Assembly (NCBI GenBank): GCA_016709335.1
Contig: JADJNC010000041.1
Span: forward strand, 1-18,140
Origin: Candidatus Propionivibrio dominans
Lineage (GTDB): Bacteria; Pseudomonadota; Gammaproteobacteria; Burkholderiales; Rhodocyclaceae
Reading direction: 5' to 3'
DNA: 18,140 bases
Notes under the pieces: model-generated
Seen by the model: only the letters and a program-made list of their open reading frames with translations
The model's database searches: none
What the model was told of the DNA's origin: nothing
In this document: in pieces, positions 1 through 7,194 of the stretch
Layout: every line of letters begins with the position of its first letter
Numbering within the stretch: position 1 is the first letter of the stretch
Program-made: the position numbers and the translations under genes

Positions 1-1
1 A

Positions 2-229
2 AAGCCCTTGCCAAACCTTGGTTTGGAACCGGGCGATGTCGGTGTTGTGGTGCATGTCTATGGACAGGGTTCGGCCTATGAGGTTGAATTTCTGACAATG
101 GACGGGCACACCATCGGCTTAGAAACTGTTGATGCAGCCGATCTCGACAAGCAATGGGCAATGCCGTTGTTCACGAACGTGAGCGATTGGCTGCTTGATC
201 TTGCCCCCGATACCCCAATCTCTTCTTAG
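2..229 (+). CDS. DUF4926-like protein, 5' end cut by window edge
   Basis: The frame is open from the window edge to a TAG at 227-229. The visible protein carries the pattern of DUF4926 proteins: a leucine-rich start (LPNLGLEPGDVGVVVHVY), then AYEVEF, then a glycine-containing turn and an ETVDAADL end. Members are small (about 70-80 residue) beta-rich proteins of unknown role, often near toxin-antitoxin or mobile genes. In the family, several residues precede LPNLGL, so the true start lies upstream of base 1 and the TTG at 8 is unlikely to be the start. About 20 C-terminal residues after the family core are extra. The stop codon lies inside the terminator hairpin at 210-246, so this gene ends its transcript. 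Family call is from memory of the motif; function is unknown. Confidence 0.7.
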   Translation, partial: KPLPNLGLEPGDVGVVVHVYGQGSAYEVEFLTMDGHTIGLETVDAADLDKQWAMPLFTNVSDWLLDLAPDTPISS

Positions 230-246
230 AGCTTGGGGTATTTTTT
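210..246 (+). terminator. Intrinsic terminator after the DUF4926 gene
   Basis: A 9 bp stem (ATACCCCAA at 210-218 with TTGGGGTAT at 233-241) is extended by an inner 4 bp stem (220-223 with 228-231) and followed by a T run at 242-246. The stop codon of the upstream gene sits in the loop. Confidence 0.9.
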
Positions 247-330
247 GCCTGCTTCGCTTTTGGGAAACTGCAAATACTCTTGCGAGAGTCACTGAACGGC
301 CTTTTTTTTGTGGTGTGCACCCGGCATTTG

Positions 331-339
331 TGGTAAATT
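331..339 (+). promoter_or_regulatory. Extended -10 promoter of leader copy A
   Basis: TGG followed by TAAATT (334-339) forms an extended -10 element. Copy B has the equivalent TGT-TAAATT at 4818-4826. Sequence identity between the copies begins about 7 bases downstream, at CTTGCGTG, so the predicted start is near 346. No good -35 at 16-18 bp is seen, which is acceptable for extended -10 promoters. Confidence 0.5.
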
Positions 340-345
340 TAAGCC

Positions 346-549
346 TTGCGTGTCGTTGTCCAGCCGATCTCAAATGCTGGAATGTTTCGTGTCAACTCTT
401 GAAACACGAACGGTAAAGCTCCCAAGGCTTTACCCAGAGTTATGTCCTTTAACCCCGATTGGGAATCTTGCATTCCCAATCAACGACCGTCAGGTCGCGG
501 GTGAGGTGTGCATTGGTTCCCGTTTTCTAACTTGAAAATGGAGATTCTT
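346..549 (+). ncRNA. Repeated structured leader RNA, copy A
   Basis: This untranslated leader of about 204 nt lies between the predicted start and the ATG at 550. It is nearly identical to 4833-5036 over its first 115 nt, then diverges. Five consecutive hairpins are readable: P1 TCCAGC/GCTGGA (359-364 with 376-381); P2 TTCGTGT/ACACGAA (386-392 with 404-410); P3 GGTAAAGC/GCTTTACC (412-419 with 427-434, 7 nt loop); P4, 10 bp (457-466 with 472-481, loop CTTGC); P5 CGACC/GGTCG (484-488 with 493-497, loop GTCA). The stems survive in copy B although loops and some paired bases differ. A 54-codon frame runs through it from 374 but shows no protein-like conservation. I do not recognise the family. 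It could be a cis-regulator of the downstream gene or a processed small RNA. Confidence 0.65.
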
Positions 550-1067
550 ATGAACACACAAAATTCCGGCAATTCAACTCATTCGCACGCCATTGATTGG
601 GATGCGATTCAGATTGCGCAGTGGAAAATTCTCGTCTCGCGAATTGATGAACCCGCTATTGCGGCGCTCATTTTGGAGCAGATGAGTGCTAACCCAGAGC
701 TTGCTAAACGCAGCACTGGGCTTTGCCTTCGCGCCAAAACGGTCGTCATTGATGCCAAAACCGTGCCAAACAGGCACAGGTACAGGCTGCAGAGGCACGG
801 GCTACCTTGCAGGCATCTAATGCCTACAAGATCGGCAATGTGCTTGCGCAGACCTTCCTGGCGGTTCGCTACATACTGCTGTCTTTGACAACAGTGGTTG
901 GTCTTTTTGGGCGAATTGCTTCACCGACTGTTGTTCAGTTCGCTGACGCGAAGCGCACAAAAGCCACTGTGGCCACACCTGTGGAACCTGTCAAACAGGA
1001 ACCCGTGGCGCCTGTGTATGAAGGAATGAAGTTCCCTGAACTTTATCCTGAACACACGGTTCATTAA
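550..1067 (+). pseudogene. Small predicted membrane-anchored protein, one frameshift
   Basis: Translation starts at ATG 550 behind TGGAG (539-543). The N-terminal half reads as a soluble helical segment (AIQIAQWKILVSRIDEPAIA). The frame must change by -1 at about 753-767, near repeated GCCAAAA tracts, to continue as an alanine/glutamine-rich probable coiled coil (AKQAQVQAAEARATLQ). Next come a hydrophobic segment (AVRYILLSLTTVVGLFG) and a Pro/Val-rich tail ending at TAA 1065-1067. Repaired length is about 172 residues. Without repair the first frame ends at 888 and its last 40 residues look non-natural. The gene is the only one between leader copy A and the terminator at 1110-1144. Function is unknown. 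A helical body plus a membrane segment is also the plan of the DUF1640 protein behind leader copy B, although the two proteins are not clearly homologous. Confidence 0.6.
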
Positions 1068-1109
1068 ACCAACTGGTTTGCGTTACCTCCCGGTAACCAC
1101 ACCCACCAT

Positions 1110-1144
1110 AAAAGGACTCAGCCCGCAAGGTTGAGTCCTTTTTT
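1110..1144 (+). terminator. Intrinsic terminator
   Basis: An 11 bp stem (AAAAGGACTCA at 1110-1120 with TGAGTCCTTTT at 1132-1142) runs directly into T residues. Two smaller perfect hairpins precede it: AAACC/GGTTT (1066-1079) and GTTACC/GGTAAC (1082-1097). Confidence 0.9.
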
Positions 1145-1212
1145 ACTTCAACCTTTGCGGTCAGCACATCACCGCAAGGGGATGTCTGCCGCGTCTATCT
1201 TTGGAACTGCAG

Positions 1213-1899
1213 ATGAATACCGATTCAACACAACCGGTCACCGTACCTCGCAAGAGTTACACCAGGCCGCTCTATCGCATTGAGGAACTATCAGACGTGT
1301 ACGTGGATGCCTGCATCCGCGATCATGACGGCGAGCTGCTCTTCATGTCGGCCTACGGTCGAGATGGAATGCTGATGCACCTGTTGTCGGCGTTTACGCT
1401 TGGCAACAGTGAACACGGACTTCGAGACTTTCACCTGGTAGATCAACAGGGCGAAAGGCACTTGGTCTCAGTTGGTGACGCCAGTCACTTGGATAAACAC
1501 TCCGGTCGATTGCCTAAACAGAATCTGTTTGGACCGATCAGCCAGATGTGGATTTTCAAGAAGATCCTGAATAGTCCTGACATGGCCAACCGCATCTCCT
1601 GGGTGCTGGATTGCCAAGAAACCAGCGCACCAGTGGCGCGGGTCGATGGTGATGCCGGTACGGACTTTGACACTCGATGCTGGAATACCTTGCAGCATCT
1701 GTCACCTATCCCACTACTGGACCCATGGCGCGAACGCATCATGGCCTGGTGTTGGGATAAGGGGGTAATGATGGGGTTCAACGGAGGGGCATTCCCAACC
1801 CTTGGAACCGTGTCAGCGGTGCGCGTCAGTATTGGCCAGCACTTTGTAACTGCGGTCAGTGAGATGGTGAAAGCCAAGCAACTGACTTTGGATGAGTAG
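1213..1899 (+). CDS. Conserved-looking hypothetical protein, 228-232 residues
   Basis: One intact frame ends at TAG 1897-1899. I chose ATG 1213; an in-frame TTG at 1201 would add four residues. No clear Shine-Dalgarno precedes either, so the start is uncertain. The protein is mixed alpha/beta, soluble and without a signal peptide or obvious membrane segment. It is rich in Trp and His in the second half (SQMWIFKKIL; DPWRERIMAWCWDKG). I recognise no family motif. It is isolated by terminators on both sides (1110-1144 and 1924-1968), so it is probably a single-gene unit or read from a promoter within 1145-1200. Intact reading, in contrast to many neighbours, supports a real gene. Confidence 0.7.
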   Translation: MNTDSTQPVTVPRKSYTRPLYRIEELSDVYVDACIRDHDGELLFMSAYGRDGMLMHLLSAFTLGNSEHGLRDFHLVDQQGERHLVSVGDASHLDKHSGRLPKQNLFGPISQMWIFKKILNSPDMANRISWVLDCQETSAPVARVDGDAGTDFDTRCWNTLQHLSPIPLLDPWRERIMAWCWDKGVMMGFNGGAFPTLGTVSAVRVSIGQHFVTAVSEMVKAKQLTLDE

Positions 1900-1923
1900 A
1901 ACTTAGCTTTTCATTTTTCAAAC

Positions 1924-1977
1924 CCAGCGGGGAACCTAGCCTCGCGCTGGTTCTCCGTTTTTATTTTTCGGAGAACC
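1924..1977 (+). promoter_or_regulatory. Overlapping terminator and ribosome-site-masking hairpins
   Basis: Three helices compete here. CCAGCG (1924-1929) can pair with CGCTGG (1945-1950). GGGGAACC (1929-1936) can pair with GGTTCTCC (1949-1956, one G-U), directly followed by GTTTTTATTTTT, which is a terminator form. GGTTCTCCG (1949-1957) can instead pair perfectly over 9 bp with CGGAGAACC (1969-1977), which holds the GGAG ribosome site of the gene starting at 1982. The element therefore ends the upstream transcript and may also gate translation of the downstream pair. What is seen is complementarity; switching is inferred. Confidence 0.55.
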
Positions 1978-1981
1978 TTTC

Positions 1982-2377
1982 ATGACAACAACATTAAATT
2001 CCGGCGTTAACGCCGTCGTCCTCGATCAGCCGACCATGGCCAGTTGGATTGCCCAAAGCAAACAACCTGGTGGCGCAAACATCATGGATTTTTTAAAAAT
2101 TGACGCAGGTAAGTCGCCGGCCGAGATTGAATCAGAGGTAATTGAAGTTGAAACCAACCTGGTGGATACCACTGACACACCTGTGGAAGTGCAGGAGACT
2201 GACCAGGAACCTGAAATCGAATCGTTGGGAACACGCATAGCGATGGCTGACTTTCTGGATCAGTTTGGCGAAGGCCTGCTTGAGCAAGTTCGGTCCCAAA
2301 ACCCACCTGTGTATGCCGGTGCCGTTGAAGCCCAAAGCCCAATCCACAAAGCCAGAGCTGCGGTGATGGATGGTTGA
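1982..2377 (+). CDS. Small acidic hypothetical protein coupled to the helicase
   Basis: ATG 1982 follows GGAG (1970-1973) by 8 bases. The 131-residue product is strongly acidic in its middle (EVIEVETNLVDTTDTPVEVQ and the following Glu/Asp-rich stretch), with predicted helical ends and no membrane segment. Its stop TGA (2375-2377) overlaps the TTG start of the helicase at 2374 in the arrangement TTGA. The two are therefore almost certainly translated together. I recognise no family. Being an acidic partner of a nucleic-acid motor, it could be an accessory or DNA-mimic-like subunit, but that is only suggested by charge and coupling. The ribosome site lies in the hairpin described at 1949-1977. 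Confidence 0.7.
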   Translation: MTTTLNSGVNAVVLDQPTMASWIAQSKQPGGANIMDFLKIDAGKSPAEIESEVIEVETNLVDTTDTPVEVQETDQEPEIESLGTRIAMADFLDQFGEGLLEQVRSQNPPVYAGAVEAQSPIHKARAAVMDG

Positions 2378-4521
2378 AGCGTAAACCCTTTCATGCGCAA
2401 GCTGAGGCCGTCCAAGCCGTGTGCAAGCTTCTGCTTGATCACGGTGAACCGGCAGCGGTGATTAACGCTGAGATGGGCACTGGTAAAACCATGATGGCGA
2501 TCTGTGTAGCCGCAGTGATGCAAGAGCAGCTACCGCGTACTTTGATCATTTCCCCACCGCACCTTGTTTACAAGTGGCGGCGGGAGATTATGGACACGGT
2601 GCCAAATGCCAAGGTGTGGGTTCTCAATGGACAGGACACTTTGCGCAAGCTGCTTGCGGTACGGATGGCATTGCAACGCAGGGGCGTTAAATCCGAACTT
2701 ATCGAACCCAGTCGGCCAGAGTTTTTTATTCTGGGTCGAGTGCGTATGCGTATGGGATTTCACTGGAAGCCTTCGTACAACGTTAAACGGGTCTTGGAGA
2801 GCGTCAACGATGGGCAGGACACACAAGTGTTCAGCTATGCATCATGTCCTGACTGTGGGGTCGTGGTAACACAGCCTGACAGTGATGGCGGCGATCACCC
2901 CATTTCCTTGGAATTGGCGAACGTCGTGCTCAGTGACAACCGTTGCAAGTGCTCGCACTGTGGCAGTCAACTTTGGACCTTGATTCGTAAAGGATCAGCG
3001 GCCAAATCCATGACTGACTTGGTGATGGATGCGTTAAAGCAGATGCCGACCATTGGTGAAAAGACAGCCCAAAAGCTGCTCAAAACCTTTGGTGAAGAAC
3101 TGATCTCCAGCATGCTGGGGGACAACGTGTACGAATTTCTCAACCTCATGGACGAGAACGGTGACCTGGTGTTTAACGACCGGCAAGCGGCGCGCATGGA
3201 GCGGCGACTGGCCACTTTTGAATTCAGCATAGGCGAGGGCGGCTACCAGCCAACCGAGTTCATCAAACGCTACTTGCCAAAACACTATTTTGGCTTGTTG
3301 GTGGTGGATGAAGGCCATGAGTACAAAAACGAGGGCTCTGCGCAAGGTCAAGCCATGGGCGTGTTAGCCAGCCAATGCCGCAAGGTGGTGCTGCTGACAG
3401 GAACGCTGATGGGAGGCTATGCGGACGATTTGTTCCACTTGCTGTGGCGCATGAATCCTGCGCAAATGGTCGCTGATGGCTTCAAGGCCAGCAAATCCGG
3501 TTCCATGAGCGGTGCCACGATGAACTTTATGCGCGAGCACGGAGTTTTGAAGGACATCTACAAGGAAACGGCCAAAAGCGCGCACAGAACGTCCAAAGGT
3601 AAAACAGTCAGTCATCGAACCAGTAAAGCACCAGGCTTTGGCCCGAAAGGGATCATGCGGTACGTGCTGCCGATAACGGTGTTTCTCAAGCTCAAGGACA
3701 TTGGACAAAAGGTGCTGCCTCCCTACCAGGAATTCTTTACCCCGATCCCAATGACCACTGAACAAGGGGACGCGTATGGACGCATGTCCAGGAGCCTGAT
3801 TCAACAATTGAAGCAGGCCTTGGTCAAAGGTGATGTGACCCTGTTGGGTGTCGTGATGAACGTATTGCTGGCCTGGCCAGATTGCAGTTTCAGAAGTGAA
3901 ACCGTGCGTCACCCTCGAACCAAAGCGGTCTTGTGTTTCCAACCGGCTGTATTCCAAGAAGTCGATGCCAATCCGAAAGAGGAGGCATTGATCAAGCTGT
4001 GCAAAGAGCAAAAAGAGCAGGGGCGTCGGACTCTCGTGTACTCCGTTTATAGCGGGACACGGGATACGACAACCAGGCTCAAAAACCTACTGGAAGCCCA
4101 AGGGCTCAAGGTGGTTGTGCTTCGCGCCAGTGTGGATGCAGCAAAGCGTGAGGATTGGGTAATGGAGCAGGTTGAACGCGGCATTGACGTGCTGGTGTGC
4201 AACCCCGAGCTGGTGAAAACCGGTCTGGATCTGCTGGAGTTCCCCACCATCGTGTTTATGCAGTCTGGTTTCAATGTCTACACCGTTCAGCAAGCCGCAA
4301 GGCGCAGCTGGCGGATCGGGCAGAAGAAACACGTTGAAGTGCATTACCTGGGATTCCAGGACAGTGCTCAGATGGACTGTTTGAAATTGATGGCCAAGAA
4401 AATCGCGGTGTTTCAATCGATTTCGGGCGACATGCCGGACTCCGGTCTGGATGTGTTGAACGACAGTGGGGAGAGCATTGAGATGGCACTTGCGAAGAAG
4501 TTGATGGCAGAAAACGCCTGA
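2374..4521 (+). CDS. SNF2-like DEAH-box helicase/translocase with an inserted zinc-binding region
   Basis: The 715-residue protein starts at TTG 2374, overlapping the previous stop; no ATG lies in frame nearby, and Walker A sits only about 30 residues in, as expected for a superfamily 2 motor. Motif I is AEMGTGKT (about residue 31). Motif II is VVDEGHE (about 310), motif III is LLTGT (about 345), and motif VI is QQAARRSWRIGQ (about 638-650), the arginine-finger pattern of SNF2 enzymes. Between motifs I and II, about 280 residues instead of the usual 100 or so carry two CxxC pairs (CPDC near 158; CKCSHC near 190), likely one zinc site. A helix-hairpin-helix-like stretch (TIGEKTAQKLLKTFGEEL) follows. 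The enzyme should use ATP to move on or remodel DNA. Such helicases occur in conjugative elements; the substrate here is unknown. The frame is intact. Confidence 0.88.
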   Translation: MKRKPFHAQAEAVQAVCKLLLDHGEPAAVINAEMGTGKTMMAICVAAVMQEQLPRTLIISPPHLVYKWRREIMDTVPNAKVWVLNGQDTLRKLLAVRMALQRRGVKSELIEPSRPEFFILGRVRMRMGFHWKPSYNVKRVLESVNDGQDTQVFSYASCPDCGVVVTQPDSDGGDHPISLELANVVLSDNRCKCSHCGSQLWTLIRKGSAAKSMTDLVMDALKQMPTIGEKTAQKLLKTFGEELISSMLGDNVYEFLNLMDENGDLVFNDRQAARMERRLATFEFSIGEGGYQPTEFIKRYLPKHYFGLLVVDEGHEYKNEGSAQGQAMGVLASQCRKVVLLTGTLMGGYADDLFHLLWRMNPAQMVADGFKASKSGSMSGATMNFMREHGVLKDIYKETAKSAHRTSKGKTVSHRTSKAPGFGPKGIMRYVLPITVFLKLKDIGQKVLPPYQEFFTPIPMTTEQGDAYGRMSRSLIQQLKQALVKGDVTLLGVVMNVLLAWPDCSFRSETVRHPRTKAVLCFQPAVFQEVDANPKEEALIKLCKEQKEQGRRTLVYSVYSGTRDTTTRLKNLLEAQGLKVVVLRASVDAAKREDWVMEQVERGIDVLVCNPELVKTGLDLLEFPTIVFMQSGFNVYTVQQAARRSWRIGQKKHVEVHYLGFQDSAQMDCLKLMAKKIAVFQSISGDMPDSGLDVLNDSGESIEMALAKKLMAENA

Positions 4522-4792
4522 CGCTAACTGTTAAAGCCAATCCGGAGGGTACTGCGCCCTTTGGGTTCGGTGCCCCAGTACGCTGGGGAGTCACTGACCT
4601 ACAAAACAAAGAGCCTCTGATTCGAACATCAGAGGCTTTTATATTTGGTGCGACGGTATTTTCTGGGATGCTGAAATCCGATTGCTCAGGCGCTTGCTCC
4701 TACTCTGATTGTTCGTTGCTTCCTGGCAAGGTTTGCTGGAATGGGTGGCGAATTGACTGGAATAAGCAACACATAGCTTTCCGGCAATTATG
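4522..4792. other. Non-coding gap with hairpins, no gene seen
   Basis: Between the helicase and leader copy B I see no convincing reading frame. The gap holds a perfect hairpin CCCCAG-TACG-CTGGGG (4573-4588) and the terminator at 4612-4640. The stretch 4641-4792 shows nothing recognisable. Confidence 0.6.
4612..4640 (+). terminator. Intrinsic terminator after the helicase
   Basis: A perfect 10 bp stem AGCCTCTGAT (4612-4621) with ATCAGAGGCT (4628-4637) and a 6 nt loop is followed by TTT and an A/T-rich tail. It closes the 1982-4521 operon. Confidence 0.9.
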
Positions 4793-4817
4793 TTGACAGT
4801 CGCACAGATAAATTTCA

Positions 4818-4826
4818 TGTTAAATT
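4818..4826 (+). promoter_or_regulatory. Extended -10 promoter of leader copy B
   Basis: TGT plus TAAATT (4821-4826) mirrors the element before copy A. Identity between copies begins at 4833, the predicted start. A consensus TTGACA lies at 4793-4798, but with a 22 bp spacer it is too far away to act as a standard -35. Confidence 0.5.
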
Positions 4827-4832
4827 GGAGAC

Positions 4833-5036
4833 TTGCGTGTCGTTGTCCAGCCGATCTCAAATGCTGGAATGTTTCGTGTCAACTCTTGAAACACGAACGG
4901 TAAAGCTCCCAAGGCTTTACCCAGAGTTAGGTCCTTCAACCCCGATTGGGAATCAAGCATTTCCAATCTTCGACCGTCGGTTGTGGGGTGGGTATGCATT
5001 GATTTCCATTTTTATTTAAAAAGTGAGAAACCATAA
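4833..5036 (+). ncRNA. Repeated structured leader RNA, copy B
   Basis: This is the second copy of the leader at 346-549 and has the same length to the ATG at 5037. P1 (4846-4868), P2 (4873-4897) and P3 (4899-4921) are unchanged. In P4 (4944-4953 with 4959-4968) one C becomes T, giving a G-U pair, and the loop changes from CTTGC to CAAGC. In P5 (4971-4975 with 4979-4983) the right arm is GGTTG rather than GGTCG, again G-U compatible, with a 3 nt loop. The 3' third keeps only scattered similarity (for example GCATTG and a T-rich run before the start codon). Preservation of pairing over sequence suggests a functional RNA. Confidence 0.65.
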
Positions 5037-5379
5037 ATGTCTACCTCTGAAAAACCATTCGACACCCTTGCTTACGCCAAGAAATTGGAAATGTTGGCGT
5101 GCCCACTGAGCAAGCTGAAGTGCAGTCATGTGCTCTGGCCGATGTACTTGGTAAATCGGTTGCGTTCCCCGTGACCTCGCGGCTTACGAACATAGCTTCA
5201 ATTGCCGGTTTGATGCCATCAACGCGGAAATGAAAGTTTTTCGCGCCGATGTCCAACTCCGTTTGAGCGCTGCAACCGTTGAACTTGCCACAGTTCGCGG
5301 TGAAATAAATCTTAACCGGTGGATGCAGGCAACATTAATTGGCCTTAACCTGACAATACTGTTCAGACTGTTCCACTAA
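5037..5379 (+). pseudogene. DUF1640 coiled-coil membrane protein, two frameshifts
   Basis: ATG 5037 begins SEKPFDTLAYAKKLEML, the typical start of DUF1640 proteins. The frame must shift at about 5097 to give VPTEQAEVQSCALADVLG. It must shift again at the CCCC run 5167-5170 to give DLAAYEHSF, then the helix FRADVQLRLSAATVELATV and a C-terminal hydrophobic anchor (WMQATLIGLNLTILFRLF) before TAA 5377-5379. Repaired length is about 113 residues, normal for the family. DUF1640 proteins are short coiled coils with one C-terminal membrane segment, common on mobile elements and of unsettled role. A weak GTGAG (5023-5027) is the only ribosome site. It is the sole gene between leader copy B and the terminator at 5392-5435. 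Confidence 0.75.
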
Positions 5380-5391
5380 CCTTCAAAAACG

Positions 5392-5435
5392 AAAGCCTCC
5401 GCTGATCCCTTGTTAAAAGGGACGTGGAGGCTTTT
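5392..5435. terminator. Bidirectional intrinsic terminator between convergent genes
   Basis: AAAGCCTCC (5392-5400) pairs with GGAGGCTTT (5426-5434), and an inner stem TCCCTT/AAGGGA (5406-5411 with 5417-5422) tops it. T residues follow on the plus strand, and an A-rich left flank gives T residues on the minus strand. It serves both the DUF1640 gene and the minus-strand remnant ending at 5413. Confidence 0.85.
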
Positions 5436-5730
5436 CTATTTGAGATATCGATTTTTCGAACACAGCCAGAGCTGCCACATCGCCTAAATCCCATTTTTTA
5501 AAGAAATAGAGTGCCAGTGTTTTGCATATTCCGGGATGACTTGACCACCCATTCCAGAACATCGTGATCAGTCTCGCCAATTCGAGTAGATCAGTATGAA
5601 CACTGCTCGTGACCAAGCGCCCATAAGTCACACAATTTAGAGTAAGGAGAAAATCGTAGACCCGATTCGCAGCGAAACGTAGACCAGCACCACAGCGGGA
5701 GGAGTCGGTCGCCGGGCACACCCCGCACGG
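5413..5730 (-). pseudogene. C-terminal part of an unknown gene, 3' exon of the group II intron
   Basis: Downstream of the intron end (5731) the minus strand stays open for about 105 codons to a stop inside the terminator at 5392-5435. The sequence looks like natural helical protein, especially the end (LLELARLITMFWNGW; KKWDLGDVAALAVFEKSISQ). The other exon (beyond 7602) has a stop codon ten codons before the splice point in the matching frame. Either the intron lies in an untranslated stretch and the gene starts within the exon, or a frameshift is present. I do not recognise the family. Confidence 0.45.
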
Positions 5731-5770
5731 ATCGGCATAGGGGGTCCCCCGACGGAAGACGCCTCGCCAC

Positions 5771-5804
5771 ACCACCGGGCATGCGGGTCCGCACCCGGCG
5801 GTTC
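5771..5804 (-). ncRNA. Group II intron domain V
   Basis: On the minus strand, 34 nt fold as ACCGCCGGG paired with CCCGGTGGT, a 2 nt bulge in the 3' arm, then GCG/CGC capped by a GACC loop. Length and bulge match domain V, the catalytic core of the ribozyme. Domain VI and the intron end follow at 5770-5731. Confidence 0.75.
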
Positions 5805-5816
5805 GAGAGTTTGAGG

Positions 5817-7194
5817 TCATGAGAGCCGGGGTACGCCCAGTCGGTCGAAGTACGCGATGGTCAGCACACTGTTGAGTAGCATGGCGCTGTTGTACGCCAC
5901 CAGCGGCGACCGTGCGCCGCCACCCGTTTTGCCACATCTTCTTGCGCACCAAGCGCTTTGAGCGCCCGGTAGATCGTGCTCGGCCGCTTCCAATGTTTAA
6001 GCTGAATCGCCCGCAGTGGCGCAGCCATTTGTCCAGCTCACGCCAGACGCTGGGTGTTTGCGCCAGTCCGAAATACGCCTTCCAGCCCAACAGGTAGAGC
6101 CTAAGCTTTGCTACCACTTGCCCATGCTGCGCCCGCCCGAGCGGCGCGTGAGTTTTCGGATTGCGGCTTTGAAGTTTTGTAGCGGCTTTTGAGCCACTTT
6201 TAACTTAACCTCTCTGCCTTTACCCACCCACAGCGCATAACCCAGAATTTGCGCCCGAAGGCACTTGCCCACCGCGCTTTTTGGCTTCGTTGATTTGAAG
6301 CTTGAGCCCGGCGTACAACTTCCTGAGTAGCCCCATTACCCGCTCGCCCGCCTTCACACTGCCCACGTAGACGTTGCAGTCATCGGCGTAGCGCGCAAAG
6401 CTGTAGCCACGCGCCTCCAACGCCTTGTCCACTTCGTCCAGCAGCACGTTGGCTAGCAACGGTGACAGTGGCCCACCCTGCGGCGTGCCCTGTTGGCGAT
6501 CCATCACCACCCCTCCATCCATGATCCCAGCGTTCAGGTACGCCCGAATCAGCCGGATCACTCCGGCATCGTCGATGCGCCTACTAAATCTGTCGATCAG
6601 AATGTCTTGGTTTATCCGGTCGAAAATTTCGACAGGTCAACGTCCACCACCACACGTTTGCCCGATTGCACGTACTCCCGCGCGGCCTTCACCGCGTCGT
6701 GCGCACGCCGCCCAGGACGAAACCCGTGGCTGTGCTCGCTAAATGTAGGATCGATCAGGGGTTGAAGCACTTGTAGCAGCGCCTGCTGGATCAACCGATC
6801 CAGCACCGTCGGGATGCCCAGCTCACGCTGGCTTCCATCGGGTTTGGGAATCATCACCCTTCGCACCGGGCTAGGCCGGTACGTGCCCGCCAGTAGCTCT
6901 TGGCGGATTTGGGGCCACTGAGCGTATTGCCGAGCAGTGGCCGACGCCCGCCCGTCTACCCCGCCGCACCCTTTGTTGGCCTTGACCCGCTTCCAAGCTG
7001 CTTGCAGATTCTCTTTGTCACGCCGCTTCCAGCAGCAGGCCACCTGTGCCCGCCATTGTCTTTGCCGACCCTATGTCCGGGTGTTCAGAGAGCGGGTCGC
7101 AGGCTTCATCACTGATGGGATCGCGCACGGCTTCACCGTGCGCTACGCTCACCCGCCCGGATTGTTCCGGCATCTGACGCTTGGCCTTTAACAT
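5817..7194 (-). pseudogene. ltrA: Group II intron reverse transcriptase/maturase, several frameshifts
   Basis: The frame begins at ATG 7194 (MLKAKRQMPEQSGRV) and ends at TGA 5817-5819, giving about 459 residues when repaired. Recognisable blocks in order are the N-terminal ENLQAAWKRVKANKG, RT finger VMIPKPDGSQRELGIPTVLD, HGFRPGRRAHDA, VVVDVDLSKF, RQQGTPQGGPLSPLLANV, the catalytic YADD (bases 6379-6390), and a maturase/thumb part (LYLLGWKAYFGLAQTP; HWKRPSTIYRALKALGAQ; YFDRLGVPRLS). Frame breaks occur near 7030, at AAAA 6623-6626 (one base short), at TTTTT 6278-6282 (one base long), at CCC 6121-6123, near 6018 and near 5900. Domains and order are those of a mobile group II intron protein that splices and reinserts its RNA. 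No catalytic block is missing, so the breaks are either recent or sequencing indels. The symbol is generic. Confidence 0.85.

Noticed and set aside
550..888. Programmed -1 frameshift in the copy A gene
   Set aside because: No correct slippery heptamer in frame near 753-767; many neighbouring genes carry similar simple indels.
3364..4011. 215-codon minus-strand frame opposite the helicase
   Set aside because: It is antisense to conserved helicase motifs and shows no protein family features.
4793..4798. Consensus TTGACA as the -35 of leader copy B
   Set aside because: The spacer to TAAATT is 22 bp, too long, and copy A has no equivalent.
6220..7043. Retron or diversity-generating reverse transcriptase
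   Set aside because: Intron ends, domain V and maturase blocks identify it as a group II intron protein.
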